A stretch of 64,000 nucleotides of DNA from assembly GCA_963803025.1 (NCBI GenBank), contig CAWDKZ010000018.1, forward strand, positions 1 to 64,000, read 5' to 3'. This document shows positions 41,860 to 50,032 of the stretch, piece by piece (position 1 is the first letter of the stretch; every line of letters begins with the position of its first letter). A program made the translations under genes and the position numbers. The stretch comes from Bog-793 sp963803025. Lineage in GTDB: Bacteria > Actinomycetota > Acidimicrobiia > Acidimicrobiales > Bog-793. The notes under the pieces are model-generated. The model saw nothing but the letters and a program-made list of their open reading frames with translations, had not been told where the DNA came from and did not search any database.

Positions 41860-44156
41860 GCCGGCACCGCGACGCGACCGTAGAGCGTCGTGCGCTGTTC
41901 GAGACGGCGACCGAGCGGTTCGACGAGGGCGCGGAACGCCTCCGCCGTCATCATCTGACCGTGCAACGCGCCGGCGGCGCGCGAGATGTTCTCGTCCATG
42001 AGCGTCCCGCCGACGTCGTTGCAGCCCGCCTGGAGCAGTTGCCGCAGCCCCTCGGGCCCGGTCTTCACCCAGCTCGCCTGGACGTTGTCGATCAACCCGT
42101 CGTAGACGATCCGACCGATGGCGTGCATGAGGACGACCTCGCGGAACGTCGGACCGCGCCGCGCCCGATGCATGAGGTAGAGGGGCGTCGCCATGTGCAC
42201 GAACGGCAGCGGCACGAACTCGGTGAAACCCCCCGTCTCCCGTTGCAGGTCTCGGGTCGCGACGAGGTGGCGCGCCCAGTGGACGGGGGACTCGACCGAG
42301 CCGAACATGATCGTCACGTTCGAGCGCAGACCCACCCGGTGGGCCGTGCGGTGAGCGGTGAGCCACTCGGCCGTCGTGATCTTGTCCGGGCAGAGCACGG
42401 CGCGGACCTCGTCGTCGAGGATCTCCGCCGCCGTCCCCGGGAGCGAGCGGAGCCCGGCCTCGTAGAGCCGCGTGAGGTAGGACTCGAGCGGCTCGCCGAG
42501 CCGGCGTGCCCCCTCGGTCACCTCGAGGGCGGTGAAACCGTGGATGTGGATGCCCGCCGAAGCGGCGCGCACCGCCCGGATCACCTCCAGGTAGTAATCG
42601 CCGTCGAAGTCGGGGTGGATCCCACCCTGCAGGCAGACCTCGGTCGCGCCCGCGCTTTCGGCGTCGCGGACGCGCTCGCCGATCTCGTCGAGGCTCAGCA
42701 GGTACGGCGTGCCGCGCAGGTTGAGCGAGAGCCGTCCCTTGCTGAAAGCACAGAAGCGGCACCGGTAGGTGCAGATGTTCGTGTAGTTGATGTTCCGGTT
42801 CGCGACGTACGTGACGGTGTCGCCGACGGCCCGCCGGCGCAGCTCGTCGGCACGCGCGGCGACGGCGCGCACCTCGGCGCCACGGGCCGAGAACAGCGAC
42901 ACGATCTCGGCGACGCCCGGCTCGTCCCCGGCCTCGATCCCGGCGAGCACGTCGCCGACGGGGCCGGGCGGTAGCTCCCGCCCGTGACGCGACCCGGTCG
43001 TCGCCACGACGACCGGGGGCGCGAGGTCGGACCCGGCGCACCAGGCGCTGTCCCGGGCGAGGCCCTCCGCGTCGGCGTGCTCGAGCACCGCGGCACGCAT
43101 CGCCGGGGCGAGCCACCGCTCGGGAGCACGCACGTACTCCGGATGGACGGCGAGACGCGGCACGAGCGCGTAGCCCGCGGCGGCGAGTACCGCCTCGAGG
43201 CGGTCGAGTGCCGGCCAGGCCCGCTCCGGGTTGACCTCGTCGATTGTGACCGGCGAGATCCCGCCGAGATCGTCGGCCCCGGCGTCGACGAGCGCGACGG
43301 GGTCGTCGACGAGGTTCGGTGGCGACTGCACGTGGACCTCGTCAGGGAGGAGCACCCGGGCCGCCGCGACCGTCCAGCGCAGCTCGTCGAGCGGGCACGG
43401 TGGCGCGGCGCGCAGCGCGGTGCCGGGCTTCGGGAGGAATCCCTGGACGAGCACCTCCTGGACGTGGCCGTGCCGCAGGTGCGAGTCGGCGATCGCGCGC
43501 AAGGCGTCAAGTCGGTCGCGTCGCGACTCGCCGATGCCGACGAGGACCCCGGTCGTGAACGGGATCGCCAGGCGCCCCGCGGCCTCGAGGGTCGCGAGAC
43601 GACGCTCCGGGGCCTTGTCCGGCGCGAGGTGGTGGCAGGCGAGGGGTGCCAGCGACTCGAGCATCATCCCCTGGCTGACGCTCACCGGACGGAGCAGCGC
43701 GAGCTCCTCTTCCGACAGCGCCCCGGCGTTGCAGTGGACGAGAAGCCCTGTCTCCTCGCTGACGAGCGCGGACGCCACGGCGAGATACTCGACGGTCGAG
43801 CTGTAGCCGTGGACGTCAAGGAAGCGGCGCGCCACCCGATAGCGGGTCTCGGGGCCCTCGCCGAGGGTGAACAGCGCCTCGTGGCAGCCGGCGTCACGAC
43901 CGGCGACCGCGATGGCGAGCACCTCCTCCGGCGTGAGGTACGGGGCCGCGAGGCGTGCCGGCTGTTTGGCGAACGTGCAGTAGCCGCAGCGGTCGCGACA
44001 CAACATCGTGAGCGCGACGAAGACCTTCGGCGAGTACGTGACACGCCGCCCGAACCGTTCCCGACGTCGCGCGCCGCCGAGCCCGACGAGCTCGTCGAGC
44101 GGCATCGCCTGCAGCTCGTCATCGGAAGGCGCCCGGTCGGACGTCGTCGGGGTCAC
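41856..44156 (-). CDS. fbiC: F420 synthesis protein FbiC (fused CofG-CofH)
   Basis: 766 residues from a GTG at 44156. Two radical-SAM domains are fused. The N-terminal CofG-like half has CRDRCGYC (Cys 53, 57, 60); the C-terminal CofH-like half has CTYRCRFC at about residues 460-470. Together they make the deazaflavin chromophore (FO) from tyrosine and a pyrimidine. The fused form is the actinobacterial arrangement. It overlaps pgl upstream and the LOG gene downstream, so it lies within a tal-zwf-pgl-fbiC-LOG cluster. F420 is used by the NADPH reductase at 22982-23659. Confidence 0.95.
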   Translation of the reverse strand: MTPTTSDRAPSDDELQAMPLDELVGLGGARRRERFGRRVTYSPKVFVALTMLCRDRCGYCTFAKQPARLAAPYLTPEEVLAIAVAGRDAGCHEALFTLGEGPETRYRVARRFLDVHGYSSTVEYLAVASALVSEETGLLVHCNAGALSEEELALLRPVSVSQGMMLESLAPLACHHLAPDKAPERRLATLEAAGRLAIPFTTGVLVGIGESRRDRLDALRAIADSHLRHGHVQEVLVQGFLPKPGTALRAAPPCPLDELRWTVAAARVLLPDEVHVQSPPNLVDDPVALVDAGADDLGGISPVTIDEVNPERAWPALDRLEAVLAAAGYALVPRLAVHPEYVRAPERWLAPAMRAAVLEHADAEGLARDSAWCAGSDLAPPVVVATTGSRHGRELPPGPVGDVLAGIEAGDEPGVAEIVSLFSARGAEVRAVAARADELRRRAVGDTVTYVANRNINYTNICTYRCRFCAFSKGRLSLNLRGTPYLLSLDEIGERVRDAESAGATEVCLQGGIHPDFDGDYYLEVIRAVRAASAGIHIHGFTALEVTEGARRLGEPLESYLTRLYEAGLRSLPGTAAEILDDEVRAVLCPDKITTAEWLTAHRTAHRVGLRSNVTIMFGSVESPVHWARHLVATRDLQRETGGFTEFVPLPFVHMATPLYLMHRARRGPTFREVVLMHAIGRIVYDGLIDNVQASWVKTGPEGLRQLLQAGCNDVGGTLMDENISRAAGALHGQMMTAEAFRALVEPLGRRLEQRTTLYGRVAVPA

Positions 44157-44836
44157 GGGTCAACCTTAGAGGTGAGACCGGCCGCCGCCTCGTGGTCGAC
44201 GAGCCAGACGACCCGACCGCCCCGGATGTGCCCGGCCGGCAGGTCGGCGCCAGCGGCGATGCGCCCGAGCGCGCCGGCCTTGTCCGCCCCGCGCACCGCG
44301 ACGACGACGAGCCGCGCCCGCGCGATCGCCTCGAACGTGAGCGAGAGGCGTCCGAACCGGTTCCGTCCCGAGGGATCGGCGTTGGCAATGACGAGCGTCC
44401 CGGGGGGGGCGTCGCGTCCGTCAGCCCCGGGGAAGAGCGAGGCGGTGTGCCCGTCCGCTCCCAGCCCGAGCTGGAGGAGGTCGAAACCTCCCGCCGCCGC
44501 CACGACGGCGCCGTAGGCGGCGGGACCCGCCGAGCACGACATCGGGTGGAACCCGGCGAGCTCGTCGACCACCCCGCCGAGCGCCGCGGCGATCGCCCGC
44601 GCGTTGGCGTCCGGCGACGCCGGGTCGACGCAGCGCTCGTCGGCGAAGTAGCACTCCACCGAACCCCAGGGAATGCCCTGTTCTACGGCGAGGCGTGCGA
44701 AGCAGTCCACCCCGGACGCGCCACCCGAGCAACCGAGGCGGAACCGTCGCGCGCCGTCCGTGCCGCGCATCTCGTCGGCGGCGAGCTCGGCGAACGCGCC
44801 TCCCACGTCCTCGACCACGCGCACCTCGCCGATCAT
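44153..44836 (-). CDS. pgl: 6-phosphogluconolactonase
   Basis: 227 residues. Family motifs are FRLGCSGGAS near residue 32, WGSVECYFADERCVDPASPDAN and the signature LGLGADGHTASLFPG. It hydrolyses 6-phosphogluconolactone in the oxidative pentose phosphate path, right after Zwf, whose gene lies 15 bp upstream. No opcA lies between zwf and pgl. The stop overlaps the fbiC GTG. Confidence 0.94.
   Translation of the reverse strand: MIGEVRVVEDVGGAFAELAADEMRGTDGARRFRLGCSGGASGVDCFARLAVEQGIPWGSVECYFADERCVDPASPDANARAIAAALGGVVDELAGFHPMSCSAGPAAYGAVVAAAGGFDLLQLGLGADGHTASLFPGADGRDAPPGTLVIANADPSGRNRFGRLSLTFEAIARARLVVVAVRGADKAGALGRIAAGADLPAGHIRGGRVVWLVDHEAAAGLTSKVDP
44163..44168 (-). promoter_or_regulatory. 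-10-like TAAGGT before fbiC
   Basis: On the minus strand TAAGGT, inside the end of pgl, ends 6 nt before the fbiC GTG. It could be an internal leaderless promoter; translational coupling to pgl is equally possible. Confidence 0.3.
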
Positions 44837-44851
44837 CGGCCCCGCCTCGTG

Positions 44852-46411
44852 CTACTCGGAGTTGCGCCAGTGCCGGTCGACGGTCCCGATCAGGCGATGC
44901 GCCTCCTCCGGCCCCCAGCTCCCGGCCGCGTAGGGCGCGAGCGGCGGACTTCCCTCGGCGAAGGCCTGCTGCAGCGGTCGCACGATCGTCCAGGCGCGCT
45001 GGACCTCGTCGTCGCGGATGAAGAGCGTGGGATCGCCGAGCATCGCGTCGAGCAACAAACGGTCGTAGGCGTCGACGGTCTGGCCCGGAAACCTCTGTTG
45101 GTACGAGAAGTCCATCGAGACGTTGCTCACCGTGAACGTCGGGCCCGGCACCTTGGCACCGAACGCGAGGCTGATCCCGTCGTCGGGCTGGATCCGCAGC
45201 GTGAGCGAGTCCCGCCGCAGGTCACGCGCGAGCTTGCCGGCGAAGGGCAGGTGCGGCGGTCGTTGGAAGACCATCCTCACCTCGGTCTGGCGATGGCGGA
45301 GCCGCTTGCCGGTGCGCACGAAGATCGGCACGCCGGCCCAGCGCCAGTTGTCGACGTCGACGCGCATCGCGACGTACGTCTCCACCTGGGAATGCGGGTC
45401 GACACCGGGTTCGGCGCGATAGGCGGGGACCGTTTCGCCGTCGACCGAGCCGGCGCCGTACTGGCCGCGCACGACCTGGGAGGCGGCTTCTTTCTCGTCG
45501 AAGACGACGACCGATCCGAGCAGCTTCTCCTTCTCGTCCCGGATGACGTCGCCCTCGGCCGCGCCCGGCGGCTCCATCAGCGTCAGGGCGAGCACCTGCA
45601 TGAGGTGGTTCTGGACGATGTCCCGCAGGGCGCCGGCTTGCTCGTAGAACTCGCCGCGGCCTTCGACGCCGAGGCTCTCGGCGACCATCACCTGGACGTG
45701 GTCGACGTGACGCCTGTTCCAGACCGGCTCGAACACCGAGTTCGCGAACCGGAGCGCCAGGATGTTCTGCACCGTCTCCTTGCCCATGTAGTGGTCGATG
45801 CGGAAGATCTGCCCTTCGTCGAAGTGGACGTGGATGTCGGCGGAGAGTCGACGCGCGCTGTCGAGGTCGGTGCCGAAGGGCTTCTCGATGACGAGGCGCG
45901 TGAACCCGCCCGCCCTGCCGGGCGCGTTGAGGCCCACCTGGCCGAGACCGCGTACGACGACGGCGAACTGCGCCGGGACGGTCGCGAGGTAGTAGAGGCG
46001 GTTGCCCGCGGTGCCCACCGCGGCATCGGCGGCGGCGAGTTTCCCCGCGAGCCGCTCGAACGTCGCCGGGTCGGCGTTGTTGCCCGAGATGTACGAGAAG
46101 TGCGCGACCCGACTTCTCCACGCCGAGGACTGGCCGGCCTGTCCCGCCTCCAGAGCCCGCGCCCGCCACTCGTCGTCGCTCAACGGGGTGCGGGCGACGC
46201 CGATCACCGTGAACTCCTCGGGGAGCGCTCCCCGCTCCGCGAGACGGCTGAGCGCCGGCAGGATCTTGCGTCGCGTGAGATCCCCGGACGCGCCGAAGAT
46301 GACGACGGCGAGCGGGTCGGCCTGACGCGCCCCCTCGCCGGCCGCCTCCGCGGCGTCGAGCTCGACGGCGGGCGGACCGGGGTCCTGGGGCGACACCTCG
46401 ATGCTGGACAT
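44852..46411 (-). CDS. zwf: Glucose-6-phosphate dehydrogenase
   Basis: 519 residues. The nucleotide-binding start is VIFGASGDLTRRKILPAL, with the substrate motif RIDHYMGKETVQN and the preceding VIEKPFGTDLDSAR. It oxidises glucose-6-phosphate and yields NADPH, the likely reductant for F420 through the reductase at 22982-23659. It is not an F420-dependent (FGD) type enzyme. It follows tal by 21 bp and precedes pgl. Confidence 0.96.
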   Translation of the reverse strand: MSSIEVSPQDPGPPAVELDAAEAAGEGARQADPLAVVIFGASGDLTRRKILPALSRLAERGALPEEFTVIGVARTPLSDDEWRARALEAGQAGQSSAWRSRVAHFSYISGNNADPATFERLAGKLAAADAAVGTAGNRLYYLATVPAQFAVVVRGLGQVGLNAPGRAGGFTRLVIEKPFGTDLDSARRLSADIHVHFDEGQIFRIDHYMGKETVQNILALRFANSVFEPVWNRRHVDHVQVMVAESLGVEGRGEFYEQAGALRDIVQNHLMQVLALTLMEPPGAAEGDVIRDEKEKLLGSVVVFDEKEAASQVVRGQYGAGSVDGETVPAYRAEPGVDPHSQVETYVAMRVDVDNWRWAGVPIFVRTGKRLRHRQTEVRMVFQRPPHLPFAGKLARDLRRDSLTLRIQPDDGISLAFGAKVPGPTFTVSNVSMDFSYQQRFPGQTVDAYDRLLLDAMLGDPTLFIRDDEVQRAWTIVRPLQQAFAEGSPPLAPYAAGSWGPEEAHRLIGTVDRHWRNSE

Positions 46412-46432
46412 GACTCCCTCCGCCCGCGCCGG

Positions 46433-47566
46433 TCAGTTCGTCGAACGGATCGCCGCGGCCTTCTCGGCGAGCCGCGCCTGCAGGTCGTCGAACGACTTGG
46501 CGAAGGCGGCGACGCCCGCGGTCTCGAGATGCTCGGTCACGTCCTCGAGGTCCACGCCGATCTCGGCGAGCGCGGCGAGCACCTCGCGGGATTCCGCGAC
46601 GCCCGAGTCGACCGTGCGCGCCACCGCGCCGTGGTCGTTGAACGCCTCGGCGGTCTCGGGTGGCATCGTGTTCACGGTGTCGGGCCCGATCAGACCGTCC
46701 ACGTAGAGAAGGTCGGGATAGGCCGGGTTCTTCGTCGACGTCGAGGCCCAGAGGGGACGCTGCGGACGGGCACCCGCGCCGGCGAGAGCCGCGAAGCGGG
46801 ATGACGAGAACCGTTCGCGGAAGATCTCGTAGGCGAGCTGCGCCTGGGCGAGGGCGGCCTTGCCACGTAGCTCGAGGGCGCGCCCGGCCCGGGAGGTCCC
46901 GGCCGCGGCCGCCGCGATCGCCTCGAGCCGGCGGTCGACCTCGGTGTCGACGCGGCTCACGAAGAACGAAGCGACCGAGGCCACCTTGGCGAGCGAGCCT
47001 CCCGCGCCCGCCAGCTGCTCGAGGCCGTCGAGGTACGCCTCGATGACCGCCTCGTAGCGTTCGAGGGAGAAGATCAACGTGACGTTGATCTTCTCGCCGG
47101 CGGCGATCGCCTCCTCGATCGCCGGCAGGCCTTCCGGGGTCGCGGGGATCTTCACGAGCACGTTCGGCCGCTCGACGCGCTCGGACAGCGCCCGCGCCGC
47201 GGCGATCGTGCCCGCGGTGTCGTGCGCGAGCCCGGGCGCGACCTCGATGGAGACGAAGCCGTCGCCGCCATCCGACGCCTCGTAGAGCGGGCGCAGGATG
47301 TCGAGCGCGCCGACGACGTCGGCGAGCACGAGCTCCCAGTAGGCGTCCTCGATGGGCACATTCGCCCGGACGAGCTCGCTGAACTCCGCGTCGTAGTCCG
47401 AGCCGGCTTCGATCGCCCTCGTCATGATCGTCGGGTTCGAGGTGAGGCCGCGAATCCCGAGCCCGACGAGCTTCTCGAGGCCGCCCTCCCGCACGTAGCT
47501 CCGCCTCAGGTCGTCGATCCACGGGCTCTGGCGTTGCTCCCGGAACAGGTCCTCGAGTTTGCTCAC
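46433..47566 (-). CDS. tal: Transaldolase
   Basis: 377 residues, the length of the actinobacterial type. GIRGLTSNPTIMTRAI, VSIEVAPGLAHDT, VLVKIPATPEGLPAIEEAI (Schiff-base lysine in VKIPAT) and NVTLIFSLERYEAV are family hallmarks. It shuttles three-carbon units in the non-oxidative pentose phosphate path. It is the first gene of the tal-zwf-pgl-fbiC-LOG cluster. Confidence 0.95.
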   Translation of the reverse strand: MSKLEDLFREQRQSPWIDDLRRSYVREGGLEKLVGLGIRGLTSNPTIMTRAIEAGSDYDAEFSELVRANVPIEDAYWELVLADVVGALDILRPLYEASDGGDGFVSIEVAPGLAHDTAGTIAAARALSERVERPNVLVKIPATPEGLPAIEEAIAAGEKINVTLIFSLERYEAVIEAYLDGLEQLAGAGGSLAKVASVASFFVSRVDTEVDRRLEAIAAAAAGTSRAGRALELRGKAALAQAQLAYEIFRERFSSSRFAALAGAGARPQRPLWASTSTKNPAYPDLLYVDGLIGPDTVNTMPPETAEAFNDHGAVARTVDSGVAESREVLAALAEIGVDLEDVTEHLETAGVAAFAKSFDDLQARLAEKAAAIRSTN

Positions 47567-47720
47567 TTCGCGTGCCTCCCGCCGCCGTGAACGGCGCGCC
47601 TCCTTGTGGACACGACGAGACTACGGCAACACGGCACCGGAGCGGCGACCGGCCGCCGCTTCGACACGACGAAACGGAGGCTCGCCCGGCGACGAAGAAG
47701 GCGCCATTCCCGCGCCGACC

Positions 47721-47738
47721 CCTTGCCTCCCGGCAAGG
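47721..47738 (+). other. Hairpin in the tal / membrane-protein divergent gap
   Basis: CCTTGCC and GGCAAGG pair around TCCC in the 255-bp gap between tal (minus) and the gene at 47822 (plus). A TAGCCT box at 47764 downstream may be the plus-strand -10. No gene was seen in the gap. Confidence 0.3.
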
Positions 47739-47821
47739 CGGGCCGTCAGAACAAGGGCGCGGTAGCCTGCGACCGTTCGGGCGAGTCCGGGTTGTCGCGC
47801 TCTTACGAGAAAGGAGCGGCT

Positions 47822-48196
47822 GTGCCGCAGGCGACAGAAGACGGCTCACGTCGGGGCCGTGCCGCGATCGGCGAGGCGTTCTCCGTCATCCGCCGTTACG
47901 TGATCCAGGAGACCCTCACGCCGCTCCGCCAGCTCGGACGACGACTTGCGTTCGGACTGGCCGGCGCGCTCCTCATCGCGGTCGGCGCCGTGATCGCCCT
48001 GATCGGCATGTTGCGCGCTCTGCAGACCGAGACCGGCCATACCTTCGCCGGGAACTGGTCGTTCGCGCCCTACTTCCTCACCGCGGCCGCCGCCGTTGCC
48101 GCGCTCGTCGGCTTCCTCGCCTTCGGTTTCCGCGGCGTCATCACGCGGGGATCCCCGACGCACGCGAGACCCTCGCCCCGAAAGAACCGGCGATGA
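47822..48196 (+). CDS. Small membrane protein, holin superfamily III-like
   Basis: 124 residues from a GTG with AAAGGAG upstream. Two hydrophobic helices, LAFGLAGALLIAVGAVIALIGML and YFLTAAAAVAALVGFLAFGF, are preceded by a conserved cytoplasmic stretch RRYVIQETLTPLRQLGR. This fits the phage_holin_3_6/actinobacterial Holin-X group, which are chromosomal and mostly uncharacterised. First of three small genes before trmI, joined by a four-base overlap to the next. Confidence 0.6.
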   Translation: MPQATEDGSRRGRAAIGEAFSVIRRYVIQETLTPLRQLGRRLAFGLAGALLIAVGAVIALIGMLRALQTETGHTFAGNWSFAPYFLTAAAAVAALVGFLAFGFRGVITRGSPTHARPSPRKNRR

Positions 48197-48429
48197 GCGA
48201 CCCACCCGCGTCCCCGGCGGGGCGCGACCACGATGACCCCCACCTCTCGCTCGCCGAGGTCGAAAGGCAGCTCCGTGAGCTGCTCGGACCCGGTGCCGGC
48301 ACCGAGGCCAAGATCGCCGCGGTCGCGGCCGGTGTCAGCGCCGTCGCCCTCGGTCTCGTCTCGGTCTACCTGCTCGGACGGCGCAAGGGTCGCCGGCGCG
48401 CCAGCGTGCTCGAGATCCGCAGGGTCTGA
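48193..48429 (+). CDS. Small single-helix membrane protein
   Basis: 78 residues. An acidic N-terminus (LSLAEVERQLRELLGPG) is followed by one hydrophobic helix (AAVAAGVSAVALGLVSVYLLG) and a basic tail RRKGRRRASVLEIRRV, so it is a probable inner-membrane anchor. No family recognised. It overlaps the preceding gene by four bases and is 3 bp from the next. Confidence 0.6.
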   Translation: MSDPPASPAGRDHDDPHLSLAEVERQLRELLGPGAGTEAKIAAVAAGVSAVALGLVSVYLLGRRKGRRRASVLEIRRV

Positions 48430-48432
48430 CCC

Positions 48433-48702
48433 GTGGCCTCGCTCGTGCACTCGGCCGCCCACAGGCTGATGCGGCGCGGGCTGCGCCGGGGCCTCGTCGA
48501 AGGCAGCGTCGCCTGGATCGTGATCGGCGCCGCGGCCGGGGTCGTGCGCTACATCACCCGGCCCGAAGCGCCGCTCGTCGCCAAGGAGAACCTCCGCCTC
48601 GGTGAATCCGTGCTCGTCACGCACGTGCGACCACCGCGACCCGGCCGCGGTCGGTGGCGCCGTCGCGGCGCGGACGCGGGGGACCGCGCGGGCGTTTCGT
48701 GA
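48433..48702 (+). CDS. Small hypothetical protein upstream of trmI
   Basis: 89 residues from a GTG. It has a short hydrophobic segment (VAWIVIGAAAGVVRYI) and basic ends. Its stop overlaps the GTG chosen for trmI (GTGA). No family recognised; with the two preceding genes it forms a small membrane-linked unit. Confidence 0.55.
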   Translation: MASLVHSAAHRLMRRGLRRGLVEGSVAWIVIGAAAGVVRYITRPEAPLVAKENLRLGESVLVTHVRPPRPGRGRWRRRGADAGDRAGVS

Positions 48703-49553
48703 AGGACCCGGGGCCGACCGAGCGTCCGCCGCGCGGACCGCTCGCCGAGGGCGAGCGGGTTCTTCTCGTCGACCACCACGACCGGCGCTACCTGATCCGC
48801 CTCGTCAAGGGAGCCTCCTTCCAGACCCACGCCGGCGTCGTCGAGCACGACACGCTGATCGGAAAGCCGGCTGGCAGCGAGGTCGTCGCCTGGCGCCGCG
48901 ACGGCGGGTCCGGACCCGCCCGACGCTTCCTCGCGCTGCGGCCGACACTCGCCGACGTGATCGTGAAAATGCCACGGGGCGCGCAGGTGATCTACCCGAA
49001 GGACCTCGGGGCGATCCTCGTCGCCGCCGATCTCTTCCCCGGGGCGCGCGTCCTCGAAGCCGGCGTCGGCTCGGGGGCGCTGTCGATGACGGCCTTGCGC
49101 GCCGGCTGTCACGTCACCGGCTACGAGCTGCGGGCGGACTTCGCCCGGCGCGCCCGGGCGAACGTCGCGGAACTGCTCGGCGACGACGTGCCCTTCGTCG
49201 TCGAAGAGCGCGACGTCTACGAGGGCATCGCCGAGACCGGGCTCGACCGCGTGCTCCTCGATCTGCCCGAACCCTGGCGTGTCGTCGAGCACGCCGAGCA
49301 GGCGCTCGTTCCCGGTGGCATCCTCGTCGCCTACCTGCCTTCGATCACGCAAACCGCCGAGCTGCGCGCCCATCTCGCGCGCCGTGCCTTCGCCCTCGCC
49401 GAGACGTTCGAGATCCTGCGGCGCACGTGGCACATCGAGGGGAGGTCCGTGCGACCCGACCACCGGATGGTCGCGCACACCGGCTTCGTCACCGCGGTAC
49501 GCCGCGTCGTGCCGCGCGCCTTCTTCGCCAACCCGAACGGCGAGAGCGACTAG
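48699..49553 (+). CDS. trmI: tRNA (adenine-58-N1)-methyltransferase TrmI
   Basis: 284 residues from the GTG that overlaps the preceding stop. An N-terminal beta domain is followed by a Rossmann methyltransferase: PKDLGAILVAADLFPGARVLEAGVGSGALSMTAL is motif I, VTGYELRADF motif II and LDLPEPW the catalytic-region motif IV. TrmI methylates A58 in tRNA. The gene next to the proteasome ATPase matches the arrangement known from mycobacteria. An ATG-less start at 48654 is the alternative. Confidence 0.92.
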   Translation: MKDPGPTERPPRGPLAEGERVLLVDHHDRRYLIRLVKGASFQTHAGVVEHDTLIGKPAGSEVVAWRRDGGSGPARRFLALRPTLADVIVKMPRGAQVIYPKDLGAILVAADLFPGARVLEAGVGSGALSMTALRAGCHVTGYELRADFARRARANVAELLGDDVPFVVEERDVYEGIAETGLDRVLLDLPEPWRVVEHAEQALVPGGILVAYLPSITQTAELRAHLARRAFALAETFEILRRTWHIEGRSVRPDHRMVAHTGFVTAVRRVVPRAFFANPNGESD

Positions 49554-49574
49554 CGATGCCGGGTGCGGCCGCGG

Positions 49575-49811
49575 CTAGGACTGCTCGATGAAGATGCACT
49601 CCCCGGGGCACTCCTCGGCGGCCTCGGTGACGGCGTCCTCGAGTCCGTCTGGCACCACCACCATGCCCTTCACGCCACCGGGATCGGTCATCACGGTGGC
49701 GCCGTCCTTCACGTAGGCGAGGCCGTCGTCTTGCAGCGTGAACACCGCGGGACAGATCTCCTCGCAGAGACCGTCGCCGGTGCACAGATCCTGATCGATC
49801 CAGACCTTCAT
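49575..49811 (-). CDS. Ferredoxin
   Basis: 78 residues from the ATG at 49811. WIDQDLCTGDGLCEEICPAVF gives Cys 10, 16 and 20, with a fourth in the C-terminal CPGECIF region. This fits small 3Fe-4S or 4Fe-4S ferredoxins common next to the proteasome ATPase gene in actinobacteria, where their role is unclear; they often serve cytochromes P450. It is divergent from arc, sharing a 221-bp gap. Confidence 0.88.
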   Translation of the reverse strand: MKVWIDQDLCTGDGLCEEICPAVFTLQDDGLAYVKDGATVMTDPGGVKGMVVVPDGLEDAVTEAAEECPGECIFIEQS

Positions 49812-50032
49812 CGCGCTGCGCGCCTCTCTTCGGGAACGTCGCCGGCTCCACAAGCGTAACGATGCCGCGAGCGACAGATGCGGCAGGAGGGCTTGGCCCG
49901 CTCGTCGGACCGTTTCGACCGTACCGAGTGGGCCAGAAGGTGTCAAGCAACCGCGATCGGCGCGATCGGAGCCGACCTCGCCCGGTGTAGCGTCCCAAAC
50001 ATCAGGGCGTCGCGGCGAGGAGGTGCCCGGAC

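Noticed and set aside
47567..47821. tRNA or other RNA gene in the tal divergent gap
   Set aside because: No cloverleaf, TTCGA-type loop or CCA end could be recognised; only a short hairpin.
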